From contig NZ_KE384026.1 in assembly GCF_000423485.1 (NCBI RefSeq), positions 62,001 to 126,000 of the forward strand: a stretch of DNA of 64,000 nucleotides, read 5' to 3'. This document shows positions 35,544-44,351 of this stretch, one piece after another. Under the pieces are notes generated by a model. It was not told where the DNA came from, made no database searches, and worked only from the letters and a program-made list of their open reading frames with translations. Position 1 is the stretch's first letter. Every line of letters begins with the position of its first letter. This stretch comes from Propionimicrobium lymphophilum DSM 4903. GTDB lineage: Bacteria; Actinomycetota; Actinomycetes; Propionibacteriales; Propionibacteriaceae. The translations under genes were made by a program, and so were the position numbers.

Positions 35544-37985
35544 CTAGATCATTCCTAGCCTCTTGCCCTCGGCAACAGCCTGAACCCTGCCACTGACGTT
35601 AAGGCGCTTATAAATTCCGCGACAAGTAGACTTAACAGTCTCCCTGCTGATGAACAATGTCTCAGCGATTTTCGGCTGGTTCATTCCGGTCGCCAACAGG
35701 CGCAGGATCTCCAGCTGACGTGGGGTCAGAACCGGTCGTTTAACAGGAACAACCTCTTCCAGGCTGCCCGAACCGATGATCTCGCTCGGATCTAATCTGT
35801 CGACGATGGCTCTTCTTGCGCTAATAGGGAAGGTCGGAACGAGCTCTGGTATGTCGGACCATTTAACAATGTCCAATGTTGAACTGATTTCGGAAGCGGG
35901 ACGGCCCAAAATCTCTAAGCACGAAATTTTTACCGTGTAGCAGATGATTCTCCACAAAATCGGAAGCGCAGGAACATCCAAAATCTTGTTCGTCTCTTCC
36001 AAAGCCCTGGTCACCTCGCCATTAGCCAGACGCAGCCTTGCCCCGAGAATCTCCCGACAATATTCCGGATACCAAGCGTTAGTCAGCAACTCGGCTCCCT
36101 CATTGGGTTTACCTTCGTTGGCGTAAAGCAGAATCAGAATGCTGCGCAGGCTCCACCACTGCCATTTAGGAATATCTAGCCAGGAGACATGGTCGAGAAT
36201 TCCTTTGGCATAAGAAATTGCCGTCGATCGAGAAGTTTCTGCTGCCCTGAATAAAGTCAACAACGTGGCTCGATATGGAGAATAAGATTCGTGCAGATCC
36301 TGTATTTGAAAATCAGCAAGCCGAGATTTTAATTTTCGCATTCGGATGTGCATCAACGCGATTTCATAAATCTCGTCAGCCTGCTTGTTTAGCCCACTCC
36401 AGTTGGACTCAAATTCCTCAAGGTATTCAACACCCTGAGGAACGTTAAGATTATAAGTTTCGACTAGGGCGGCGCGGGCGAGCATGTTAGCCCGCAGATT
36501 CCTAAAATTACTTATGAAATCTGGGTATGTCTTGTAAAGAAGATTGTTGATGCGCACTAATTCTGTGATTTCTCGGTACATTCCTGAAATCAACCCAGCG
36601 TCGATTATTCCGTTTATAACTTCGACGAGCAGAGCAATATCATTTTCGGAATACTGCTCAAATTTATCGGCCTCGTTGACCAGCTCTGAGAACCTCTTCA
36701 CGTAATGCTTGATCCGGGACCGGGTGAAGTCTACGGTAATAGCCTTGGCTGGCTTGTCGTATAAGACGATGTTCTCTACCAACTCGTTAACGAGGGTGCC
36801 CTTGGGGTGTTGCCCCGAATGCGGAAGCAAATATTTCAGTTTCGCCCGGACGCCTCCGGCCCAATATCTAAACTTCGAATCCCCTAGACGCAAGTAATCA
36901 TTCGCTACGCAAAGCGACTTCAAGTCCAGTGGAGGATAGCTGGGAAACGTGCAGGCGAAAAGTTTTCGCTGCTCGTCAGAGAGCAGACTCAACCAAGCCA
37001 TGCGGTATTTGAGAACCGAATCCAGCTTTTCCCAGGCGCTCAACCAGGCCAACATTCTGATCTGATCGACGACCATCGTGTTGTTCATCTGAAAGATCTT
37101 TTCGATCAGATTCTTTCGATAGGCCGGGTTGTGCCCTGGTTCTTCGTTTTCGATGAAGCGGTGAAGCTGAACAGAAAGAGCGTAAGGAATGAATCTACGA
37201 TTTCTGTTCACCGTAATCAGGAAGGAAAAGTTGTCTACATCCGAGACATTCAGCCCAGACAATTCTTCGTATGCGCTGTTGGACAAACTGGGGGCCCATG
37301 TGAAGGGCTCGATCGCTTTTAAATCGTAGTTAGCGAAAATCCTCCTCGCCCAGTCAAGGCTGATTTCATCAAACTCTTTAGTCCAGTACGAAAAATGATC
37401 TTCTGAGAGGGCAGCGACCAGGCCGGCAGCGCCGCCGGTGGTCTCCATCCGGATGGAAACGTTTGTGCTGGTGACTTTGTCAAAAACCTGTGATAGTTCT
37501 TCATCTGTCAGCCGCATTTGGCTCGAGAGGAAGATCGAATCTGCGTCGGTGCGGATAATCGACGGCAGTTCTTCAGTGTCCGACTCGATTACAATCGCGC
37601 TGTTGTGGTCTTTCCGAAAAAACAATATGGGATGGAGCCTGGACCAGAGTTCTTCTAGCTCCGTTTGGGTTCCGGATATGCCAACGACTACAGCGCCCTC
37701 AGCCTTAGCTAGGCCCTCGGGAATCGGATCGCCCGGTGCGAGGTTGCAGGAAAAAAGTTCGTGATCGCAAAATGAGCCCAGGCAGTGTGTAGCTATTTCA
37801 AAAGGCAAAAATTCTCTACTGCAGTTAATTACTGCTAGTCGGCCATGAAGAAATTCCTTGGTGATCCTCGGTCTAATTGCCTCTAAGACTTTCGTTTTCC
37901 CGACAGGAGGATATTCTTCGGTCGCCGGCCAGCGTGACGGAAGTGGGGCGTCTTTGAGGTAGGGATCCTCAAAATAAACATCCAT
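35544..37985 (-). CDS. Large LuxR-family transcriptional regulator
   Basis: An 813-residue protein with a C-terminal LuxR helix-turn-helix at about residues 750-810 (LTPRQLEILRLLATGMNQPK and ISRETVKSTCRGIYKRL). The long N-terminal part resembles MalT/LAL regulators in length and in its helical, repeat-like middle. However, no Walker A or Walker B motif is visible at the usual N-terminal site, so ATP-driven switching is doubtful. Codon use and AT content are somewhat unlike neighbours (AAT, ATA, TTT-rich). AAGGA precedes the ATG. It lies beside the adhesin remnant and may once have controlled it. Confidence 0.82.
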   Translation of the reverse strand: MDVYFEDPYLKDAPLPSRWPATEEYPPVGKTKVLEAIRPRITKEFLHGRLAVINCSREFLPFEIATHCLGSFCDHELFSCNLAPGDPIPEGLAKAEGAVVVGISGTQTELEELWSRLHPILFFRKDHNSAIVIESDTEELPSIIRTDADSIFLSSQMRLTDEELSQVFDKVTSTNVSIRMETTGGAAGLVAALSEDHFSYWTKEFDEISLDWARRIFANYDLKAIEPFTWAPSLSNSAYEELSGLNVSDVDNFSFLITVNRNRRFIPYALSVQLHRFIENEEPGHNPAYRKNLIEKIFQMNNTMVVDQIRMLAWLSAWEKLDSVLKYRMAWLSLLSDEQRKLFACTFPSYPPLDLKSLCVANDYLRLGDSKFRYWAGGVRAKLKYLLPHSGQHPKGTLVNELVENIVLYDKPAKAITVDFTRSRIKHYVKRFSELVNEADKFEQYSENDIALLVEVINGIIDAGLISGMYREITELVRINNLLYKTYPDFISNFRNLRANMLARAALVETYNLNVPQGVEYLEEFESNWSGLNKQADEIYEIALMHIRMRKLKSRLADFQIQDLHESYSPYRATLLTLFRAAETSRSTAISYAKGILDHVSWLDIPKWQWWSLRSILILLYANEGKPNEGAELLTNAWYPEYCREILGARLRLANGEVTRALEETNKILDVPALPILWRIICYTVKISCLEILGRPASEISSTLDIVKWSDIPELVPTFPISARRAIVDRLDPSEIIGSGSLEEVVPVKRPVLTPRQLEILRLLATGMNQPKIAETLFISRETVKSTCRGIYKRLNVSGRVQAVAEGKRLGMI

Positions 37986-38161
37986 CGATCAGTCCTTTTT
38001 CTAGCTATAGACTGAATGTTAGCGCAGGCGGAGGCGTCAATGGGGCGATTGGCTAGCCGTTTTACAGATGATTCCTTATTTGGAGAAATGCCCTAGTAGG
38101 TATTGAACGAGCACGGGCGAAAAAGATATCTTAAAGATGTTATTTTCAGTTCGTGTGTTCA

Positions 38162-39451
38162 TTATTTTTTGGGGATAGCGGTGATATGAATCGCTCCGAT
38201 GAATCTGCGGATAACCGCCTTTAAGTTGTTCTCCTCTGCAATTCTGTGATTTCCTACTATCAGATCAATTAGGGTAACCAAGAACGCCGAGCCTACAAGA
38301 GCAGCCGCTGCCGCAAAAACCCAGAAGAACTGGCTGTCTCCGGCGGCGACTGTGGCGACGATACCGAGGACGAAAGAGCCAATCCCTGTTCCCGAATCGA
38401 ACGAGGCATTCCAGATAGCGGAGGCGACTTCGTTCCTGTCTTTAGAAAGCCTGCCGAACATTAGGAGAAGAGCCTCGTTTTGCACCACACCAAACCCGGC
38501 TCCGTAGCAGACCAGCGCGGCGAAGATCAGCCAGCCGCTGATGTTCGTGACCAGAATTATGGCAACGCCTCCGATGCCGATAGTCGCCAGTAGGCCAGCC
38601 CAAACGATGAGCCTTCCTGCTCCCTTGGCGTCTGCGAACACTCCAGCACAGTATCGGCAGATCATCTGTGCCAAACCAACGACTGATAGGCCAAGCCCAG
38701 CAATTAATGCCGCATGATCGATTCCAAGGTCTATGACTGCAGGGGCCAGGAACGTCGAAATGCCGCCGAAACCCATTGCGGTGAAACACATTGCCGCGGC
38801 GGGGACGGCAACTAGCTTCCATGTCGACACTCTTGTTTCGGATAGCCTCGTGCTCGACTTTCTGGCCGGTTCTACGTGCGGGATTCTGGTGGCAAATATC
38901 GTGCCCGCGATGCCAACGACTGTTGCGATGATGTAAACCGGCGTGTAGCTGCCCAGGGTGGAAGCCAACACCAAGCCGAGCGGCAGCATAAGCAGTTCTC
39001 CCAAGCCCACCATAGCGCCGAGCGTGCCCGACGCCCTGCCAAGTAGTTTGAGAGGCGCAAGCGAAGCGATCAGCGCCGACTCACAGACACAAAGAGTTCC
39101 GAAACCGACCCCGCGGAGGGTAGCTACCAAGAACACGATGGGCGCAGATATGCTGAAAATGTGGAGAAGGCTGGGCAGGCCGAGTAAAACCCCCGAAAAA
39201 GCCATTGTTGGCACGTAGCCGAATCGTCTGATCAATCTCGGTGTTTGGGTTTGAGAGATCACCGTTACGCCCATAAACACACCGGTCGAGGCGCCTGCTA
39301 GCCCGGCCGAACCGCCGCCGTCCAAGATTGCCTTCGGTATCACAGGAAGAAGCAGCGCCCAGCAACCAAAAGCGGCAAAAACAGCCACCATGACGTTCGC
39401 GAAACCCGGGTAACTCCAGACACTTCTCTGCTCAGACTTCTGCTCACTCAC
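38162..39451 (-). CDS. Major facilitator superfamily transporter
   Basis: A 429-residue membrane carrier with about 12 helices. LIRRFGYVPTM is the loop 2-3 motif A-like segment. VATLRGVGFGTLCVCESALI and TIFATRIPHVEP are in the first half. ICRYCAGVFADAKGAGRLI is the repeat of motif A in the second half. The substrate is unknown. I choose GTG 39451, 7 nt after TATCAT, as a leaderless start; a TTG at 39472 would add seven residues without a binding site. It diverges from the M3 peptidase gene. Confidence 0.82.
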   Translation of the reverse strand: MSEQKSEQRSVWSYPGFANVMVAVFAAFGCWALLLPVIPKAILDGGGSAGLAGASTGVFMGVTVISQTQTPRLIRRFGYVPTMAFSGVLLGLPSLLHIFSISAPIVFLVATLRGVGFGTLCVCESALIASLAPLKLLGRASGTLGAMVGLGELLMLPLGLVLASTLGSYTPVYIIATVVGIAGTIFATRIPHVEPARKSSTRLSETRVSTWKLVAVPAAAMCFTAMGFGGISTFLAPAVIDLGIDHAALIAGLGLSVVGLAQMICRYCAGVFADAKGAGRLIVWAGLLATIGIGGVAIILVTNISGWLIFAALVCYGAGFGVVQNEALLLMFGRLSKDRNEVASAIWNASFDSGTGIGSFVLGIVATVAAGDSQFFWVFAAAAALVGSAFLVTLIDLIVGNHRIAEENNLKAVIRRFIGAIHITAIPKK

Positions 39452-39458
39452 AGGCCCA

Positions 39459-39484
39459 ATGATAGTTGTCAATGGGGCTAGGGT
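39459..39484. promoter_or_regulatory. Overlapping divergent -10 boxes (MFS and M3 peptidase)
   Basis: TATCAT on the minus strand (39459-39464) is 7 nt from GTG 39451. TAGGGT on the plus strand (39479-39484) is 7 nt from GTG 39492. Both would give leaderless mRNAs. AGGG may alternatively be a Shine-Dalgarno for the peptidase. Confidence 0.35.
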
Positions 39485-39491
39485 TTAATGC

Positions 39492-41399
39492 GTGAACAGT
39501 AAGCTTGTATTTCCGCGCTTCGGCCGCTCAGCCAAAGAATTCGCGACAGACTTCGATCGGGCCATGGCCAACGAGCTATCGGCAATCGATGAGATAGTAG
39601 CTAACGATCGGCCCACCGTCGAGAATACGATCGTGGTTTGGGAAAAGGCCGCTGAGGAGTTGAGTGAGTTACTCGCCCTGCTTGAGACGGTCATGAGTTC
39701 CGACACCACGGACGAACTGGATGCCCTTAACGAAAAATATGCCCCGCTATTCGCGGCTCACTCCGATGAGATCTATCAAAACCGCGCTCTGTACGAGAAA
39801 ATAGAGGCTCTTTCGAAGACCGATCTGGACGACCAAGACAGGCACTGGGTGGAATTAACCCTGAAAGACTTCCGTCGCTCCGGAGTGCAGCTTTCCGACG
39901 AGGACCAACAGCGTCTGCGCGAACTGAACTCAAAACTGGCGGCGAACTGTGCCAAGTGGGATCAGCTAGTGGTGGCGGGCAGGAATGAGTCCAGCGTCGA
40001 GGTGGCTGGAAAGACCGTAGAGCTTATCAACACGACAGGTCAGCCGATTCTCGCCGAACTCGACGACCGTGAAGACCGCGAACACATCTTCAAGGCTTCA
40101 ACCGCACGCGGTAAAACTGGTGAATCCGACGTTCGAGAACTGATCATCGAAACGGCCAAGCTGCTTTTGGAGAGAGCCAAACTGCTGGGATTCAGAAACC
40201 ACGCCGAATACGTGGCCGACGAGGGCACGGCTGCCACGGTTGAAGCGTTGACCGAGGTCCTACAGGCAGTTCGCGATCAAGCGATACCGGCGGCAGAAAG
40301 AGATTCCAAGGCCTACCAAAATGAGTTCGAAAAGCTGTTTCCTGGCGAAAAATTCGAGGCGTGGGACTGGCAGTGGATGGCGGAAAAGCAGCGTCGACAC
40401 TACGCCGTATCTGATGAAATTCTGAAGCCGTACCTCGAATTCGAGCGCCTGCTTAACGACGGAATTTTCGCCCAGGCGAACGAACTCTACGGCCTAACCT
40501 TCAAGCAGATAGAACAGGAGGGCTACGTCGAAGATGCCCGTGTCTACGAGGTCCACGATGAAGATGGGCTTCTAGGCGGGATAATTGTCGACCCATACGC
40601 CAGGCCAAGCAAACAGGGCGGGGCGTGGATGAACGACCTAGTCGTGAGAAGCGAACTCAGTGACAAGCTGCCAGTAGTCACGCTCAACTGCAACTACGTA
40701 AAGCCCGAACCTGGCAAACCAACATTGATGACTTGGGACGACGTGATCACCATCTTCCACGAGTTCGGCCACTGTCTAAACGGGCTCTTTTCTGAGGCAC
40801 GATATCCTAGCCTCGCTGGAGCGAACGGGCCACGAGACTACGTGGAATTCCCCAGCCAGGTGAACGAGCACTGGGCATGGGAGCCAACGCTCATCGAAAG
40901 ATACGCAAAGCACTGGCAAAGTGGCGCTCAATTGCCTCAAGAGCTGATCCAAAAGCTGATCGACGGCGCAAAATTCGATCAGGCTTATGCCGACACCGAG
41001 CTAGTAGCATCGATGCTTCTCGATCAGGCCTGGCACACCGCAGCGGCAGATGAACTGCCGAGCAACCCAGCCGAGGTGGACGCATTCGAGGCGAAAGCAC
41101 TCAAAGCGGCGGGAGTGGACTTCCCACTCATTCCACCGCGATACCGCAGCTGCTACTTCAGCCACATTTGGGGCGGGGGATACGCCGCGGCCTACTACGG
41201 CTACATGTGGTCGGAACTACTGGACGCAGACGCCTGCGCGTGGTTCGACGAAAACGGCGGATTGAGGCGCGAAAACGGCGAAAAATTCCGCCGACAGATT
41301 CTGGCCGTGGGAGATTCCGTGCCGCTGATCGACAACTACGCAAAGTTCCGCGGCAAGCCCTACGACGTCAAATACCTGCTAGAACGTCACGACTCCTAG
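39492..41399 (+). CDS. M3 family metallopeptidase (oligopeptidase A / Dcp-like)
   Basis: A 635-residue cytoplasmic zinc peptidase that degrades short peptides. The HEXXH site is in TIFHEFGHCLNGLF at about residue 420, with the third ligand in the following FPSQVNEHWAWEP. The C-terminal YRSCYFSHIWGGGYAAAYYGY is characteristic of the Dcp/OpdA branch. There is no signal peptide. The GTG start has AGGG upstream. Its end overlaps the convergent oxidoreductase by 4 bp. Confidence 0.92.
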   Translation: MNSKLVFPRFGRSAKEFATDFDRAMANELSAIDEIVANDRPTVENTIVVWEKAAEELSELLALLETVMSSDTTDELDALNEKYAPLFAAHSDEIYQNRALYEKIEALSKTDLDDQDRHWVELTLKDFRRSGVQLSDEDQQRLRELNSKLAANCAKWDQLVVAGRNESSVEVAGKTVELINTTGQPILAELDDREDREHIFKASTARGKTGESDVRELIIETAKLLLERAKLLGFRNHAEYVADEGTAATVEALTEVLQAVRDQAIPAAERDSKAYQNEFEKLFPGEKFEAWDWQWMAEKQRRHYAVSDEILKPYLEFERLLNDGIFAQANELYGLTFKQIEQEGYVEDARVYEVHDEDGLLGGIIVDPYARPSKQGGAWMNDLVVRSELSDKLPVVTLNCNYVKPEPGKPTLMTWDDVITIFHEFGHCLNGLFSEARYPSLAGANGPRDYVEFPSQVNEHWAWEPTLIERYAKHWQSGAQLPQELIQKLIDGAKFDQAYADTELVASMLLDQAWHTAAADELPSNPAEVDAFEAKALKAAGVDFPLIPPRYRSCYFSHIWGGGYAAAYYGYMWSELLDADACAWFDENGGLRRENGEKFRRQILAVGDSVPLIDNYAKFRGKPYDVKYLLERHDS

Positions 41400-44185
41400 G
41401 AGTGCCTGGCAAGAAGCTGCGCAAGCGTCACGGCATCGCTATCTGTGAGGTCCGTGACCTGCTTGCGGCAGCTGAAGCCATCGCTTAGCACTACGGCACC
41501 CGGATGAGCCTTAATTGCCGGCAGTAGATCGTGCTCTGCAACCTTTACCGAAACCTCGTAGTGTCCCTTTTCGACGCCGAAATTGCCCGCTAGCCCGCAG
41601 CAGCCTGCAAGCTTCGTGACTTTTGCTCCGGTCCGTTCCAGGACCTTCGCGTCTGCCTGCCAACCGAGCACCGAACTGTGGTGGCAGTGGGGCTGTGCGA
41701 TCACTTCGTGGCCCGAAAGGTCCGGCGCCTGCCAATCATCGGTGGCCACCAGTAGTTCTGCCAACGTTGTGATGCTCGAAGCTACAGTGTCGACTCGGTT
41801 GTCGCTTGGAAGAAGCTCGGGCGCGTCGCTTCGCCAAACCGCCATGCAGCTAGGCTCCATGCCCACGATCGGGGTGCCGGCTTCGGCGATCGGGGTGAGG
41901 ACGTCCAGCGCGTGCCTGAGCTGGCGGCGGGCACCGTCGAGCTGGCCGGTGGTGATCCAGGTCAGGCCGCAGCAGGCGGACTCGGCGATGACCTGGGGGT
42001 CGTAGCCCGCGTCGATCAAGACCAGCAGTAGGGCCGCCAGCTGACCGCCCGCGAAGGCGTCGGTGAACGAATCGACCCAGATAGCAACCTTGCCGTGTGG
42101 CGCCGAGCCGTTGCGAGCCTGGGTCTTGCGCGCTGACTTGCCGGAACGGAAGCGGGGCAGTGGCCTGCGTTGATCTACGCCGGCAACCGCGCGAATCACA
42201 TGCTTGAGGCCGGGGGTCTGCAGGAAAAAGTTTCCTAGCCAACCGATCCGCAGGCTGGTGACCAGACGTCCCCACCTGGGCAGCCAACCCAACGAGTAAT
42301 GATTTATCGGCCTGATTCTGCCGCTGAAGGCCTCGTTCAAAACGTTCGACTTGTACCAAGCCATATCTACGCCGGTCGGGCAATCGCGTCTACACCCCTT
42401 GCAAGCGAGGCAATATTCAAGCGCCTCACGAACCTCCGGCGAGCGCCAGCCCTCGCTGATCAAGTTGCCATTGATCATCTCTTGAAGAACACGTGATCTG
42501 CCCCTGGTCGAGTCTTTTTCGTCTCCAGTGGCCTGGAAACTGGGGCACATAACGCCGCCACCGGCAGTAGTATTCGCCAGACATTTTCCGACTCCAGTGC
42601 AACGATGTACATCTGCAGCGAATTGAGGATGCTTTACCTTAAGCGCCGACTTGCGGGACTGGAAAGCCCTGATGTCGTCGGATACCGAAACCGGATTCAC
42701 CAAAATACCAGGGTTGAGAAGATTCTTCGGGTCAAAGAAATTCTTGATTTGGCCGAAAAGCTCAATCGCCTTAGACGAGTAAGTTTTGGCTAGCAGCTCG
42801 CTGCGCGCCCGGCCGTCGCCGTGCTCGCCGCTGACGGAGCCGCCGTAACCTGCAACAAGTTCCGCCGCTGCCATTACGAAATTTTTATAACGCTGGGGCC
42901 CGTCGGCGTCCTCTAAAGGAAAGTCGATTCTGCAGTGCACGCAACCGTCACCAAAGTGTCCGTATGGCAGGCCGTGCAGGTCGAATTTGGCGAGAAGCTT
43001 TTCGAAGTCGCGGAGGTAATCGCCGAGTTTTGCTGGCGGCACGGCGGAGTCTTCCCAGCCTGCGTATGCTGGGCGCTCTAGGGCTACACCAGCAAGTCCT
43101 GCAGCATCCGACCTGATGCCCCAGAGCCTGGCTGCTGCGGAGGGATCCGCTACGACCCAACCTTCGGTGCAATTCGAGTCTTCAACCATCGAATGCGCTC
43201 TCGCAGAAATTTCTTCGGCGTCGTCGCCCACAAGCTCGATGAATATCCAGGCATCTCCGCTGGGCAGTTCGGGCACCGCGTGCGAGCCGATGCGCTCGGC
43301 GACCAAATTGGAAAGTCTGCGGTCCATGCCTTCACAGGCAGTAGGGGAATACTTCAGCAGAATTGGCATATCGTCGGCTGCCTGCGGCATCGTCGGATAG
43401 CCAAGCGCAATAGTAGTCTTTAGGGGTGCATCCTTGACGAGCCTTACCTTCGCCTTGGTGACGACGCCAAGCGTACCCTCCGTGCCCGCGAAAAATCCGG
43501 CCACATTGAACCCGTTCTCGGGCAGTAGATGTTCGAGGCTGTAACCGGAAACCTGCCGGCTAAATGCCCCGAATTCGGTGCGGATGGTTCCAAGGTTGGA
43601 GTTGACAAAATTGCGAAGCGGTTTGTCGCTCATGCCCTTTATGCCGTCTCGCGTGAGAGTAATCAGCTCTCCGGTACCTGTGAGCACTTCGAGTTCGACG
43701 ACGTTGTCAGAAGTTCGACCGTAGCCCAGCGCACGCGGTCCGCAGGCGTTGTTCCCGATCATGCCGCCGATTGTGCATCGATTTGCAGTCGAAGGATCCG
43801 GGCCGAACCTCAATCCGTAAGGCTTTGCTGCCTCCTGCAACGCAGACTGAACAACCCCAGGCTCTATGGTTGCCGTCTGCTCTTGCGGGTTTATTTCAAT
43901 GATTTTGTTCAGATGCTTGCGCATATCTATTACAAGACCACTGCCGACGGCGTTACCCGCGCAAGAAGTGCCAGCGCCACGCGCAGTGATAGGCAGTTTT
44001 TCCTTCAGCGCGGCTCGAACCAGGTCAATGAGCTCGGACCTGGTTTTCGGGGTAGCCACCACCTTCGGAACAACCCTATAAATAGACGAGTCGGACGAAT
44101 AGATCGCCTTTGTCAAGGAGGATTCATCTAGGCAGGTGAAATTACCCAACAGTGGTTGGCTTGGGGCTTTCTTTGTGGCAAACAT
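41396..44185 (-). CDS. FAD-linked oxidase with Fe-S and CCG domains (D-lactate/2-hydroxyacid dehydrogenase-like)
   Basis: A 929-residue fusion. The FAD-binding PCMH domain has ARGAGTSCAGNAVGSG and CTIGGMIGNNACGPRALGYG, then GVTKAKVRLV-type and GEHGDGRARSELL motifs near residue 450. A ferredoxin-like part follows with CTGVGKC and CLACKGCRRDCPTG for two 4Fe-4S clusters. The C-terminal cysteine-rich domains have ACCGLTW and CCGLAGNFG. The family oxidises D-2-hydroxyacids (D-lactate, 2-hydroxyglutarate) and passes electrons to quinone; the substrate here is not known. ATG 44185 is chosen because upstream residues in the longer frame (GTG 44287) are atypical. Confidence 0.88.
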   Translation of the reverse strand: MFATKKAPSQPLLGNFTCLDESSLTKAIYSSDSSIYRVVPKVVATPKTRSELIDLVRAALKEKLPITARGAGTSCAGNAVGSGLVIDMRKHLNKIIEINPQEQTATIEPGVVQSALQEAAKPYGLRFGPDPSTANRCTIGGMIGNNACGPRALGYGRTSDNVVELEVLTGTGELITLTRDGIKGMSDKPLRNFVNSNLGTIRTEFGAFSRQVSGYSLEHLLPENGFNVAGFFAGTEGTLGVVTKAKVRLVKDAPLKTTIALGYPTMPQAADDMPILLKYSPTACEGMDRRLSNLVAERIGSHAVPELPSGDAWIFIELVGDDAEEISARAHSMVEDSNCTEGWVVADPSAAARLWGIRSDAAGLAGVALERPAYAGWEDSAVPPAKLGDYLRDFEKLLAKFDLHGLPYGHFGDGCVHCRIDFPLEDADGPQRYKNFVMAAAELVAGYGGSVSGEHGDGRARSELLAKTYSSKAIELFGQIKNFFDPKNLLNPGILVNPVSVSDDIRAFQSRKSALKVKHPQFAADVHRCTGVGKCLANTTAGGGVMCPSFQATGDEKDSTRGRSRVLQEMINGNLISEGWRSPEVREALEYCLACKGCRRDCPTGVDMAWYKSNVLNEAFSGRIRPINHYSLGWLPRWGRLVTSLRIGWLGNFFLQTPGLKHVIRAVAGVDQRRPLPRFRSGKSARKTQARNGSAPHGKVAIWVDSFTDAFAGGQLAALLLVLIDAGYDPQVIAESACCGLTWITTGQLDGARRQLRHALDVLTPIAEAGTPIVGMEPSCMAVWRSDAPELLPSDNRVDTVASSITTLAELLVATDDWQAPDLSGHEVIAQPHCHHSSVLGWQADAKVLERTGAKVTKLAGCCGLAGNFGVEKGHYEVSVKVAEHDLLPAIKAHPGAVVLSDGFSCRKQVTDLTDSDAVTLAQLLARHS

Positions 44186-44351
44186 CGCCTCCAGTCTGCC
44201 ACTAAGCGAGCCGAATGTGGCGCTGTGCCCACTTGTCGACGAAACCAACCAAACATCTATTCGGAAAATTGGGCGTTTAGATAGCACTTGCTTTGGTGTT
44301 ATCTCCTAATGTGGAAGAGTACTTTTGCTATCTGAAACGGAAAGAATCTAA

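Noticed and set aside
39465-39492. TTGACA near the MFS start as a -35 box
   Set aside because: On the minus strand the only -10-like hexamer is 2 nt away, which is impossible; it is chance.
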